From assembly GCF_000516985.1 (NCBI RefSeq), contig NW_006917097.1, positions 992,001 through 1,056,000 on the forward strand: a stretch of DNA of 64,000 nucleotides, read 5' to 3'. The stretch is from Pestalotiopsis fici W106-1 (lineage: Eukaryota; Ascomycota; Sordariomycetes; Amphisphaeriales; Sporocadaceae). Position numbers and translations under genes: made by a program. Shown one piece after another: positions 1-12,153 of the stretch. Every line of letters begins with the position of its first letter. Positions within the stretch are counted from its first letter, which is position 1. The notes beneath the pieces were generated by a model. That model was not told where the DNA came from, did no database searches, and saw nothing but the letters and a program-made list of their open reading frames with translations.

Positions 1-732
1 GTTGTGATAAATCCGCTGCTCCTTCCCTCCAATAGATATTTTGTGCCCAGAAAGCCAAGAAGGCCGAACCTTTTTTCTTCTCGAGAAGCAGCAGTCCGAG
101 CCCCTCTCCTTGTTTGTTCGCCAAGCCTCGACAGCATCTTTCCCCCCGCTTCAGCATTCTGAGCTACTCTACTCGCAAGCCTGTCCTTCAGAGACCCATC
201 TGACAGCTGCTTTCCTTGGCGACACGAGGCCTCCTCCCATTTTCCCACCGTTTACCCACCCCGAGAAGCCAAAAAAGAAAAAAAGAGACTGGACTGGACT
301 GGACTGGAGGCAGAGGGCCAGAGTCGAACAGTGCCTCCATCCATCGGTACCAATGAGCTAGAGGTGGTCCCTTGAAGCTTACCTACCCATTAACCCAAAA
401 CCGCATCATGCTCTGTTCTGCCCAGCTTCGCCCATACGATACTCGACTGGTCACTGGCGCACCCCCGAGAGTCTCTCCCGACGCCATTGTGGTGCCTCGC
501 TGAAGCACCGCCTACTCGAACATTATTAGCAGCCATAGTTTCAACCACAAACAAGGTCATACACACACCGTACAGCCCATCGGTGAGCTGAATACGACGA
601 CACGCAAAAGGTCCCTTTTGCTGGGCTGTCTTTATTACGACTACAGAGCTGTTGGAGCAAGGATCGCTCTGACTTGGTTATAACCATATACGGCCCTTGA
701 CATTCCAAGACTACCCTCGTCATCAATTCAAA
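1..732. other. Leader/promoter region of the stress-protein gene
   Basis: No gene is supported here. The stretch is pyrimidine-rich in places and has an A-rich run near 270-285. At 287-306 it carries four tandem copies of the pentamer GACTG. An open frame at 41-361 has no recognisable protein features and looks like chance. The downstream half is probably promoter plus 5' leader of the + strand gene starting at 733. Confidence 0.5.
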
Positions 733-2979
733 ATGTCGGGAAGGAAGCTCATGTCCCTGGAGGCTGCCATGGAGGAAGAGCGGCAGCAGATTGAGGCTCT
801 GTTGTCGGGCCAGCAGCCTTCACGAGCCCCGCAGCCTCCAGTTCGTACACCCTCGCCTTATTTAAACGCTCGCTCTCCGGTCCGGAGCATGCTCGATGTG
901 GGAGATGCGCCCCCGAGTGCTGGACTCCGAAAGAGCCCGCCGCCAGTCCGCAGCATGCTGGATGTGGCGCCGCCAGCCAACACACCCCCTTTCCGGAGTC
1001 CGTTGGGTACAGGCAGTAGCTTGTCAAAGCCCCAGCGATCGCCTGTTGTGTCTAGTGCACAGACTTCTCCGACGCTGTCCTCACACAGGATTCCTGTGCC
1101 ATCTGGCGATGTCCATCATAGGAGCATGTCCGATGCCTCTGCCAAACCCGCCTTTACCGATTTTGGGCCTCGTTCGCCGCCACTTGCTCGGGACCGTGCC
1201 GTGGATCCTACCACCGACTACAAGTTCTCTGACATTTATGCCACTAATGTTGGTCAGGCCCTTCCGACAAGGCGTGCGCCAGGAGCACAGATGCGTTCAG
1301 CCTCTATTGGAGAAGCTCTGAGAGGAGCTGATCTGTCCAACCTGGTTCTGCCGGGCGAACCAGGCAGGTCTGGTTTCTCCTTGAGGGGAAACAGCAAGTC
1401 AAAGTCGCCGCACAATCGATTCAGTCTCAGATCGAATTCACCCCATGCCAGCCTGCTGGGATCAACATCGCGTAACCGAGACGATGGAATGATTATTCTA
1501 GAGGATGGCCAAGTCATTGACAAGAATAGCGCCTATAGACGACTTTCAGATGCTAATCTAGCTTACGGAGGCTCGAGTTTGTCGTCCCTGCCGCGCAAAA
1601 AGTCTGACCCGGAAGGTCACGGCCGCATCCAAAAGTCCAATTTGAGTCCGTATGGCGAACTCTTGACCGATGACGATAGCGACGATGATGTGGCCAACTC
1701 TTCCGACGAGGAAGACCATAGAGGCAGAAAGCTCACCACAAGAGCCGAGGGCCGCGGAGACGGTGATGAAGCAACTAGAGCGGCAAAGAGCTTGCTTGCC
1801 GCCGCCGAAGATGAGAGTAAGTTTTGACTCAACACACAAGATCAGCGAGCCGCTTTGAACTGACACGGGTGTATCAGGAAAACATATTGCATCCCAGCAT
1901 CAATATAGATCGCTGCTTGACCCTGAAATTACTGTTACAAATCCCAATGGAGACAAGAAAAAGTCAAACAAGCGTGCGGTACAACCCTCGACCAGTTTTG
2001 ACCAAGATCCGCCTACTCGCGCCCCAACGCCAGATCCGAATGCAGACCAAGACGACCAGGACGTGACTGCAATCAAACGGGCCCAGGATCTTCAGCTGTC
2101 ATCGACTCCCATCATTTCGAACCCCGAGGTATATAGATCAATCCGCATCTTGTACCGTGGTGAGTACGACAAGATCTACCAGCACGCAACCGAGGAGCAC
2201 AGACGCTTGCGCAAATACCTCGTGGCCATGGACCTCAGTGATGAATCGACGCATGCTCTGGAATGGGCCATTGGCACGGTTCTGCGCGATGGCGACACGC
2301 TGATTGCATTCTATTGCATGGACGAGGAAGCCAGCGGCACCGTGGAAGCGGGCGCGCAGGTGCCCGACGACCCAAAGTCGATGCGAGAACAAGCAGCGGC
2401 CATCAACGCAATGGCCAAGAGCGTCAAGCCGCCAATCGCCAACAGCTCTAGTGCCCTGGGGTTGAACAGGGCGTCAATGTCTCCGCGGGTGCGTGCTGCT
2501 GAGCCCGGTAGCAACACACCCTCGCCAGCACCCTCGAGAGGAAAATCAAAATTGGAGGAGGAGCGAGAGAGGGCGGTGCAAGATGTCACGGACAGGGTTT
2601 CCAAGTTGTTGCGAAAGACACAGCTAGAGGTTCGGGTCATTATTGAATGTATCCACTGCAAGAACCCCAAGCACCTCATCACGGAGGTGATTGATGTCGT
2701 GAAGCCCACGTTGGTCATCCTCGGCAGCCGAGGGCGAAGTGCACTGAAGGGGTACGTGGGCTTGAATCATTTTGTATTTCGCAGACAGACGGCGACTAAC
2801 TATGCAATAGGACACTTTTAGGATCCTTCAGCAACTACCTCGTCACCAAGAGTTCTGCGCCGGTCATGGTGGCACGAAAGAGACTGCGGAAGAAGAGCAA
2901 ATATCAACCACCACCAAGGCAGATCAACAATCTTTCCAACCCATCTGCCCGGAGTTTGGAGACGGCACGAATTGACTAG
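733..2979 (+). CDS. Universal stress protein (USP) domain protein
   Basis: Three exons (733-1816, 1878-2751, 2811-2979) encode about 708 aa. Introns are GTAAG...CAG (1817-1877) and GTACG...TAG with a CTAAC branch site (2752-2810). The first ~450 residues are Ser/Pro-rich and probably disordered, with repeated RSMLDV-type motifs near residues 50-90. The C-terminal part is a USP fold: it opens with KYLVAMDLSDESTHALEWA and ends with the nucleotide-binding signature GSRGR...GS-(9 residues)-PVMV, which is only complete once the second intron is removed. An insertion of about 60 Ser/Pro-rich residues sits inside the USP domain, as I recall from other fungal members. The start is the first ATG in this frame. 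USP proteins bind ATP or act as stress regulators; the substrate and partner here are unknown. The domain call is firm, the cellular role is not. Confidence 0.9.
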
Positions 2980-3992
2980 AAATGGTTCAGAGGAGCAGGG
3001 CTTTGTCTTTGCAGGTTGGGAGAATCTGGAAACGAGAACCAAAAAAAGACAGCGACGGGCGCAAGTATGTCTCGGAAATGGTGCGCAATCAGCGAGGGGA
3101 ACGACTGAGCAATGAATGCCAGCCGGGGATTTCAAATATCTGGGTGGCTTGGAGTTATTTTGAGCGATGAATATGCTTCAGAAGCGTACATTGTATGTGG
3201 TATTATCAAGATTGACATGTAATCACGAACATTTTTTGGTCCGTACAAGTGAATTCGCGTTGCGGCTTGTCACAGACATGGATAGGCCATTTCCGGCCAC
3301 TTGCGGCTCTGTTCCATCCACGACTTTACTTCTGTCATGGATGTGTGGACACCACTGTAGAATGCCGGGCTCTGAATCGAGCAATCGACGTATCATGAGG
3401 GTTTGTTTATACCTGTACCTAGATATGCAATATATATGGCATCCCGTGACCTTGTTTGGCTCAGGAATACAGTGGATCGCGTAAACAAGACCAGGGCCAG
3501 AACGGGAAGACAGGAGGACCACGATTGGGCGCCCGAGGATAGGCAGTCGACTGCGGGGTGATAAGATAGGCAGACGAGGTCCACGATAGGATAGGAGCTG
3601 TGGATTAGACCCAGCACGATGCAGCGAGTGGGGAGTTGACACGAGGGAGCAATGGTCGTGGTAGGTCAGTTACTGCTCATTGCAAGCAATGGAGCAAGTC
3701 TTGTTCGTTCTGTTTGGATGGATTTGGCGTCTCTGGTTTCCACTCTCCTGAACCAAACGACCAATGTGGTTGTTTTTGCTTTCTGACGTTCCCGCACCGG
3801 GCATTCCCGTACTAATATAGTGGTTGCATAATCGGGGGGCATGGGGGAAAAGAGGGGTGATTGATGGATCCATTCAATGGGCGGTCTCGAGTCTCGACTG
3901 ACCCGACGAAGCGTACACGAAATGGGGCTGATGGGGTTGAAAAGGATAGAGAAGAGGACCACCAAATGCAGGAACTCGTTTACTCTCAGGAG

Positions 3993-4218
3993 CCATGCAT
4001 TAGTCAATTGACATTCGCTGGCTGATAGCCCAACTTCATACAGCCATAAGTCTACCATAAAAAATGTGAAAAATAGTTTTGAAGTTATACAATAGATTCA
4101 ATTCTCTTAGAGTTATTTCTTTTATTTTTGTTCTTTCGAGATTAAGTGTTTTGACTGGTGATATGTAGAGTTGAAAACACAGTGTCTTGGTGACGAATGT
4201 CAATTGACTAATGCATGG
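3993..4218. repeat. Perfect 25-bp inverted repeat around an AT-rich spacer
   Basis: The 25 bases at 3993-4017 are the exact reverse complement of 4194-4218. The core is a CAATTG palindrome flanked by ATGCAT-type sequence. Beyond the outer ends there is one mismatch and then five more complementary bases (CAGGA against TCCTG). The 176-nt spacer is markedly AT-rich compared with its surroundings. This is the shape of a small fold-back element or the remnant of a MITE, but I see no transposase and no clear target-site duplication. A long hairpin in a transcribed leader or spacer is another reading. Confidence 0.75.
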
Positions 4219-5234
4219 GTCCTGCTCTGTCGTCACTAATGGGGCCGGCCACTCGATTACATGGACTTGTGTGGTTCCATGGATTAGAGCTTCATGGGAT
4301 ATAATAATTGTACGGAATATGCGGCTTATTATTAGAGTTTCCATCTGTCAAATGTAGGTACAGAAGCCAAGTTGTTGACCGTTTGTGTCCCCATCTGCCC
4401 ACCCGCACCCGCTTGACCTGCCCAAGAAACTGCCCTTGCAAGGTTGACTGACGGAAAGAGGAGACGGTTTGATCCCACATGGTAGTAGGAATTGGAAGAG
4501 GCCTATTACGGCGGCCACCCTCCATCAGTATCAGTTTGCGCTGTATTCGATGGAACCTACCTCGTGGTCATTCTACCTGGTAAACTCTGTACCTGCTTTC
4601 TCGTCAGTCAAGAAGAGATTCTCTACCCTTGAGAATTGCATTCCATCATGAGGCGAACAAGGGAAAAGAAAAAAGAGACTTTTGGGGGAGAAACAAATAC
4701 TGACCTGAACTAGCGGCAGGGGCGCCAACGCACGGGTCCCTAGATCCGCGTCGTCCCTTGAATGCTTAGCAACAACTTTAGCATTACGCCCTGCGGTCCC
4801 TATCCAGGTATCCCTTGGGTCCACGCAGGATTTACCCAGCATTCAATGGTGCTCTTGCCCGTTTCCCATGGTGTTTTACGGGGCATGATTGGCTGCTTTC
4901 TCTCAAAATCAAGTCCAGGACCCGCAAAAAGAACGGCGGACTGTACAGAGGGAAACTGATCAGAGTGTGTGTGTCACAGTCTACCAAGATGGGCCCCAGC
5001 CTCTTTGATTTCAGTCCACTTGCTTTTCCTGGTCTCTCCCGTAATGGTTGAAAGACGGACCAGACATTCAACAGTACAATTTTTCTCTCCCAAAGTTGCA
5101 AGAAATCAAGAAAACTCTCTTGAAAAAAAAGGAACAAGAAAAGAACAGTTTGGCCTCTCTTCTAAAACCAAAACGAAAACAAGATCACAAAACATTCTTT
5201 TGCAGTCATCAACTCGTCTTCTTCCTCTCTCTGT

Positions 5235-5257
5235 CCACCACCACCACCACCACCACC
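5235..5257. repeat. CCA microsatellite
   Basis: An uninterrupted run of about seven and a half CCA triplets in the CT-rich region upstream of the membrane-protein gene. It is untranslated in the model given for that gene. Confidence 0.9.
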
Positions 5258-5781
5258 CCCCTGCTGTGTGTGACTGGATTCGGTCCTGGGTATACTCGGT
5301 CGATCACACACCATCTATTGGCGAATCGACCTGCGCCGAACGGTATCTCTCCCTCCCCTCTACATTACCTAGCTCTCGCAGTTCATCTTTCCGTTCACTC
5401 GCACCCACCCCCTCCTTTCGCGCGCCCAGCTCATCCCACCGTTCAAGTCCATTACAAACGACTTGAACGTATTCCACCTACCTACCTACAATCTAGCGCT
5501 TGCCCATTGGGCTTATATCCTATCGGGCGTCTTATCAGCACTCGATCATTCGCAATCCATCAATCAATACAACATACCAGAGAGAAAGAGACGAGCCTCT
5601 TGGTTTGCGCTTTCGTCTTTTCTCCCAAGACATTTCATCCCTCTCGTCTTGCAGACAGACATTGAAACCGTGACCCCTCTCTTCTCTCTCAGCTGTGCAA
5701 CGGTCGATTACATTGACACCTGAACGGACTGGATCGCATTGCGCCCGCAGACAGCATCAGCAACATCAGTTCAACCCGCTC

Positions 5782-8267
5782 ATGTCTCTGATCGCTGTCC
5801 ATAATCACGTCGCACTATTCCACATCAATATTGCGCCAAGTACATTCATCGCATCCTTTACCTTGTCGCTCTTCTTCTTCTTTACCTATCTCGTTATTTC
5901 CGGCTTTGTCGCGCCTCTGCGCTTTCCGAGCCTGAATCCACTGTCGCGCCTGTTTGGTAAACGAAAGGTTGCGCAAGAGTACTACGCCGAGGAGCCCGTC
6001 GTCGCATTGCCCGAAATCGAGTGGAGGAACCAAAAGGCATTGCCAGCCCTCCCGCAGCAGGAGAGGCCAATACTCCAGTTGACTGATTACGAACACAATT
6101 CGCCCCTGGACTCACCGGGGCGCAACAGTCTGCGATCCTTTTTTTCCATCAGCCGCCGCTCCAGCAACTTTAGCAACAAGACGCTGGCGACAAACGGCAG
6201 ACGTGATAGTAAAAAACACGCGGATAGCAGCAGCATAGAGATTACAGAGCTCGAGGACGACGAGACGACGAGAGTCGTGGAGGATCATGACGGCTTACCA
6301 CCAGAAACTCGGCGATCCAAACCATCTGGACGCTTCGCTCGACGACTTCCGCGCACCTCTGACCCCGCCGCCGACGCTGCCGCCCTCCTTCGTCCGTTAC
6401 CCGTCGGCTCACTCGGGATTCGTAGCGTCGTCGTCGCAGGTCATCAGCGACGGTCTTCCCGGGGACGAGGAGCTTTTAAGGGAATCCATGATGGACGAGA
6501 ACGCGAGCGATCTATCTTCTCTCTCCGCCGGTGGTTACAGCCCGCCAGCCTGGAGAAGACTCGAAAACGGTGATCGCAGCGCCGGCTTTTGGAGGCGCAA
6601 CGACAACCTGCTAGGATTGGGCGTGGACAGGCGGTATGGTGGCGCCAGCCCCATGATTGACTATTTTGACGATAGGTATCGGGCGCACGGGATCCACGGA
6701 GGTCATGACGACGATGACGGTGCCGACGACGACGACGACATTGTTCTGGAGCAGGCGATTAGGACGCGCCTACCCACGGGATCGCTTAGTCCGGAAAAGG
6801 GGAGAACACCGGATCCAGGACTGCGCGACGACGACGACACACTAGTCAAGTTGAAAAGTCTTGCAGGTAGTCCAGAAAAAGCCAAGAGGGAGATTGAGCA
6901 GTGGAGACGGCAAAGTGTCTTGCCCTCGAAATCGCCCGAGGTTGCTGCAAGAGAAAACTGTAAGTTGTGCCCGTGGTACTGCCATGTCCGTGGCCATTTG
7001 TACTAAGAGACTTGATGCCTCAGACATACGATTTGCAGTCCGCGCCGACATCCAGCAACGGACTGAACCAATTGAGGCGGCCATAACATTTGTACGGTCC
7101 AAGGTACAGATGGTAACGAAATCATGGGCCAATCTAGTCTTGGCCGCCCTGGTAGCGCTCTTGTCCATTACGACTGTGCGCTCTCTGTTTCAACCAGCAT
7201 CACAGCGACCCGTGCCGGACCTGATCAAAGTCGCGGGTATTGCGCGGGCATTTGAACCACTCATTTACTATTCAGAAAATGGCGTCTCGCAAGTAGGTGA
7301 CCTGCAGGCCACTGGCGTCGCCGTTTGGGACCTGGGCGAGAGTGTGCGCACCTCCAACATGACGAGCGCGCCGCTCATTGTGCGCTCTCTGGACGAGCTG
7401 TCAGACTCGCTCAAGACGCTTGCAATTGAGCTCACCAAGTTCTTTGCCAATGTGGACGGGGATATTGACGGGATCCTCATTGTCATGGATTGGGCGAGAA
7501 GGGAGCTCACGCAGCTTCGGGGCCAGCCGAGCCCACCATTGGCCACGGCCTGGGCCAACATTCACAATGTCCTGTGTGATGCAGGCGTGCTCGAGAACCC
7601 ATCCACCGGTACGCCAACGCGGCTGGGCGCCATTGCGACGAGTGTCTTTGGCATGAGCCAGCCTCAGCGGACGCGCACCACACTACAGCGCACCTTTGCA
7701 GAGTTCCTTTCCGTACTCGAGGAGGCCATCAACAATGAGTTGCAACACAGCCTGGCACTGTTTGGGCTGTTTGAGGCCATTGACCGCCAGTTCCTGAACC
7801 TGGCCCGGATCGTGGTGCGCGAGTCATCGCTGCAGGATGATCGACACGCCGACGACCTCTCGAGCCTCTGGACGCGCATCTTGGGGCCCAAGGCGAGCGA
7901 GGTTCAAAAGTATGAGCGCAACCGCCAGCTCCTGCAAAACGTGCGCGAAAAGACGGTCATGAACAAGGGCATCCTGGTCGAACACAATGGCAAGCTCCTG
8001 ACCCTCAAGGCCAATCTTGAAAGCCTACGCCGCAAGCTCGTCTCCCCGCTCGTCCGCAGTGTCAATTCGAGTACCCTCAGTGTCGAGGAGCAGGTCAAGG
8101 GCCTCGAGGACGTTGGCCTCTACCTCGAAGGCGTTCGTACCCGCCAAAAGGGTAAACTCATGGAAATGCTCTATGGCAGCTCTTCCCGACCGAGCCAGCA
8201 AGTCGGCAGCGGAAGCGGAACCCGAGTAGGCACGATTGATGAGGGAAGATGGGCAAGTGGTTATTGA
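5782..8267 (+). CDS. Two-pass membrane protein of unknown function, frame break near 6.29 kb
   Basis: Three coding blocks belong together. Block 1, from ATG 5782, opens MSLIAVHNHVALFHINIAPS and then has a hydrophobic segment at about residues 22-45, followed by a basic, Ser-rich tail. Block 2 is in the next frame (about 6287-6959) and is acidic with Pro-rich and poly-Asp stretches. Block 3 (7024-8267) follows a clean GTAAG...CAG intron (6960-7023). It contains a second hydrophobic segment (WANLVLAALVALLSITTVRS) and a long helical domain with coiled-coil character after residue ~600. Blocks 1 and 2 do not join in frame. I find no convincing intron between 6238 and 6573, so a single-base indel near 6290 (sequence error or mutation) is the simplest explanation. 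Alternatively translation begins at the ATG at 6287 and block 1 is leader. I do not recognise the family. Confidence 0.7.
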
Positions 8268-9609
8268 TTCAGGCGTGATAATAATCTTGTCATTTGGTTT
8301 ATCGGTTTTGTTGATTGCGATTGGAGTTTTGCATGTAAAGCGAACATCATGTATGGCACATTATTGCCTTATTCTGCTACATACCTTCTTTCTCCCTCCC
8401 CCCTAGGGATCGGCGTCACCAGGTAACCTTGGCAGCATTGGAGTTCTTGCTCTTGTATTTGGCAGCATACAAAGCGGAAGGGCAAGCCACAGGAGACGGC
8501 GTTTTATGACTACCATCTGTTGTTTTTAGGTAAGTCTCCTTTTTTGGTTTTCTCGTCTGTAGAAAAAAGGTTGGAAGGCGCAAATATGCAAGAGGCAAAA
8601 ACTCTGATACCCAATGGTCATGGTTTCGGTGTTGACTTGTTTTTTGCCGGATTAGGGGAAATCGGTTTTGGTTTTTTGCTTCATTTACCGGACCGAGGAT
8701 CGAGGCGCACAGCAGGCGAATATTCTTGTCCTCACGGCGGATATTTACCCGCGCAGAGACACAAACCACGTTCTATTATACAGGGACACAAGGGAGGATG
8801 GCCAGGATCAAGCAATAGGAAAGATGTAGAGAGCCGCATCGCACATGTATCAGACAAAGTCATGTTATTATAGGAATTGAAACGACTTGTTCAGTTTACC
8901 TAATAAGAGTAGGAATCACCATGAAAAGTAATCTCATGTGATTGAAAGTTTGTATGGATCTGTCGAATCAATGAGTGGCCACAGACGGCAGAGACAAGAG
9001 GTTTACAGCACAAATAAGCATACAGACACAGTGACAAGACATATGGTAAATACTTTTCATTAAAGTCTCAGAAGCTCCTGTCTGGATTGACTTCTGATCC
9101 CTGGAGAATATGATTTTCTCCTCCGTGACGACTCATTGGGGGTATTGAGATCTGAATCATGTAGCCGCCACCCCTTCAGTGCCAGCGTGAAACCACAAGG
9201 CAAACCGACTTTTTGACCATAAACGCCAGGTGACACAAGCACCTCTCCATCAAAGCAAGTCTATGAAATACATGCAATAGCAATTTTTGGGTTTCGTGGT
9301 TGCATATCGCGTGGGAGGATCCGAGGTCGTCACAGATCCCACCAAATGACAGCAGACCCACAAAGGGTGACAGTCGTAACCGATAACGTAATGGCGGAAG
9401 AAATGCAGAGAGTTGACTCATCCCGTCTTGAGACGATTGATGTCAGGTATCATAAACTTTTCCGGAACCATTCGAAAACAAATCGACTGTACCAGCAGGA
9501 AGAAAAGAGAAAGTGTAAACGTCAAGAAGGGTCGTAAACGTAAATGCCAACCGTATGAATACTGCTGAGATGGTCTCAGATATTGCACTGGCACATGCAT
9601 AAGCCCTGC
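8268..9609. other. Convergent intergenic region
   Basis: The space between the 3' ends of the membrane-protein gene (+) and pab1 (-). Both 3' UTRs must lie here. I see no coding or RNA-gene signal; short open frames at 8520-8873 and 9346-9537 lack protein-like composition. Confidence 0.5.
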
Positions 9610-11955
9610 TTATGCCTTCTCCTCGGTCTTCTCCTCCTTGGCGGGCTCCTCCTTGGTACCCTCGGTGCCCTGGCTCTTGACGTACTCGTCATAGACGGCC
9701 ATGGCCTCGTCGACCTTGGCACGAAGGGCAGCGTCGTCCTCGATCCTGCAAGTAGTTGTTAGTAAATTGGTAGTTTGAACGGGATACGAGGGTGCTTACA
9801 GGTTGACGAGCTCATTGTTGTCCATCTCGAGGAGCATACCAGTGATCTTGCCGGCGAGTTCGGGCTGCAGAGCCGAGATCTTGGGGAAGATGACCTCACC
9901 AAGCATCTGCTTCTGCTGCTGGGGGTTGCCGGCGTGGGCCTGGAGCTGAGACTGGAGAAGCGACGAAGGAGTCAAGTCCTGGCTCTGGGCAGGGCCGGGA
10001 CCTCCGCGACCGCCCTGAGGGAACTGACCACCGACCTGGCCGTTGCGGGGACCACCACGGCCACCAGGGCCCTGACGACCGTTGGGAGGATATCCAGGCA
10101 TGCCAGGACCGCCAATGTTGGGCATACCCTGAGCGGGTCCGCGACCACCAGGACCACCGCGGCCGTTACCACCAATGGTCTGCTGGGCCTGAGCCATGGC
10201 GGCCATGAACTGGGGAGTGCCGGGCTGGCCGTAGGGAGCGTTTCCGGGAGGGAACTGACCGGGCATGTACATGCCAGGCATGACCTGGGGGCCAGGACCT
10301 CCACGGCCACCCTGGGGGAAAGCGTTGGGGAACTGGCCGGGACGGCCCTGGACGCCGGGCATACCCATGCCAGGCTGGGGAGGGAAAGGCATGCCACCAC
10401 GGCCGCCGGGAGGGAAGACGGGGGTCTGGCCGGGTCCGTAAAAGACGGGAGCCTGCAGGAACTGCTGAGGCATGCCGGCGGCGGCGGCGGCCTGCTGCAT
10501 GCGGAGCTGGTTACGAGCCTGGATGCTAGCCTCGAGCTGGGACTTGCGAACATCCTTGCGCTGGGCGAGGGCGACGTACAGAGGCTTGCCATCAAACATG
10601 CGCTGGTTCATCTCGGTGACAGCCTTGGTGGCATCCTCGGGGTTGGAGAAGCAGACGAAACCAAAGCCCTTGCTCTTGCCGAGCTTCTTGTCGCCCTTCT
10701 TATCCTTCTTGTCGCTCTCCTCCTCGGAGGGCTGCTCCTCCTCCTTGACCTCCTCCTTGGTCTCATTTTCATTCTCCTTGTCCTTGCCGTCCTTGGTCTC
10801 GCTCTCGTCGCCAGACTCGGTGGCACTGTCGCGCATCACCTTGGCGGAAGTAATGGGGCCAAACTCGGCAAACATGACGCGGAGCTTCTCATCATCAACC
10901 TCATCACCGAGGTTCTTGATGTAGAGGTTGACACCCTGGTACTTGCTGGCCTTTTCCTGGCGGGCAGCCTCGTAGGACTTGCGCAGCTCCTCCTCGCGCT
11001 CGTGCTTCTTCTGAGCACGGCCGACGTAAAGGTCCTGACCCAAAAAGTCCTTGCCGTTCAGCTCGTCAACGGCCTTGTAGGCAGCCTCGTGGGTGGTGAA
11101 GTTGACGAAACCAAAACCGCGGGACTTGCCCTCCTGGTCGCGGGCAAGGGACGAGGAAGTAACATCGCCGTACTTTTCAAACAGCTCACGGAACTGGTCG
11201 TCAGTGGCGTCGGGGCTAATGTTCTTGACGTAGACGTTGGTAAAGTTGGCCTTCATCTCCTCAAACTTGCTCTGACGGTCCTTCTTGGGAATGTGGGGAC
11301 CGACGTAGACCTTCTTCTCGTTCAAAAGCATACCGTTAACGTGCTTGATGGCGGCGGCGGCAGCCTCGTCAGTCTCGTAGTGAACGAAACCGTAGCCCTT
11401 GGAGCTACCGCTCTCGTCTTGAGCAACTTTGCAGCTGAGGATGTTACCGAAAGCAGCAAAGGTGTCGTGGAGGGCCTTGTTGTCAATGGCAGCATCAAGG
11501 TTCTTGATGAAGATGTTGCCGGCGCCAGTCTTGCGCAGGGCAGGGTCGCGCTGAGACCACATGATGCGGCAAGGACGGCCCTTGATCTGAGTGTAGTTGA
11601 GCTCCTCGAGAGCGCGCTCACCATCCGAAGTGGAGTTGTAGTTGACATAGGCATAGCCAAGAGAGCGACGAGTGACGGCATCGCGGCAGACACGAATCGA
11701 GGCAACGGAACCGATGGAAGAGAAGAGCTCAAACAGCATGGCCTCAGTAACCGACGGGTCCAGCTCACCAACATAGAGAGAAGCAGAAGCGTGAGGGTGC
11801 GGGGTCTGGGCGGTGTTGGGGGTAGCACTGTCCTCGCCCTGGGCATCAGCAGCGACGTTGGTGTCAATGGCAGCAGGAGCCTTGGCCTCGATGGAGGTGT
11901 TGCCGAGATCAGCGGCGAGCTGATCAACAGCGTTGGGAGCAGCAGCGGCAGACAT
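9610..11955 (-). CDS. pab1: Polyadenylate-binding protein, cytoplasmic and nuclear
   Basis: Two exons (11955-9800 and 9745-9610) encode about 763 aa. The intron at 9746-9799 (donor GTAAGC) splits the last coding segment, so the C-terminus from [19 protein letters not shown] onward is only seen after splicing. Four RRMs occur in order. RRM1 begins [13 protein letters not shown] and RRM2 begins [11 protein letters not shown]3 begins NVYVKNIS and carries GFGFVNF; RRM4 begins NLYIKNLG and carries GFGFVCF. A Gly/Pro/Met-rich linker follows, then a C-terminal MLLE/PABC domain and a Lys/Glu tail. RRM4 is interrupted between KVMRDS and KSKGFGF by about 55 Glu/Asp/Lys-rich residues. Pab1 binds mRNA poly(A) tails, supports translation initiation through eIF4G and controls tail length. 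The start is the first ATG after a clear 5'UTR intron. Identification is firm. Confidence 0.98.
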
Positions 11956-11985
11956 GATGATCGAGTGAACAAGAGGTTCGCGGTA

Positions 11986-12153
11986 CTGTCAATGGCAACG
12001 AGTTAGCGCAATTCCGACGATGGCACACAAACTTGGAGTTGAATCAAGGTGTCGAAATGACAAGGCCGCGCTGAGTCGCGAGGATAGTCAAGCGCGACGG
12101 GAATCCCAAGGGCAAGACCTGTATGTAGTGGATAGCGTGGTGTAAGAACTTAC
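11986..12153 (-). other. pab1: Likely 5'UTR intron of pab1
   Basis: On the minus strand, a consensus donor GTAAGT (12153) is followed 168 nt later by a GCTAAC branch site and a TTGACAG acceptor. Splicing places exon 2 only 30 nt before the pab1 ATG. No ATG-initiated frame joins in phase across it, so it is a leader intron rather than a coding one. A nearer CAG at 12119 would give an intron of only 35 nt and is less likely. Confidence 0.65.

Larger units (their letters stand above)
2980..5781. other. 2.8-kb intergenic region with inverted repeat and CT-rich leader
   Basis: No gene is supported. The left part (2980-3650) is probably the 3' UTR of the stress-protein gene plus spacer. The centre (about 4040-4340) is clearly AT-rich and lies between the two arms of a perfect inverted repeat listed separately. 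From about 5000 the sequence becomes strongly pyrimidine-rich on the + strand, with a CCA microsatellite at 5235-5257. This resembles a long CT-rich promoter/leader of a filamentous-fungus gene and feeds the gene starting at 5782. The long open frames at 4969-5665 are low-complexity CT-rich sequence. Confidence 0.5.

Noticed and set aside
4969..5723. Open frames of 86-205 codons in the CT-rich stretch
   Set aside because: Low-complexity His/Ser/Pro translation of pyrimidine-rich leader sequence, with no second line of evidence.
9775..12006. A 743-codon open frame on the + strand, fully antisense to pab1
   Set aside because: It mirrors the strongly codon-biased pab1 gene and is Leu/Gly/Ala/Val repetitive with no domain. 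pab1 on the other strand is certain, so this is a codon-usage shadow.
12119..12153. A 35-nt leader intron in pab1
   Set aside because: Too short for spliceosomal removal in these fungi. The same donor pairs better with the acceptor at 11986, which has a GCTAAC branch site.
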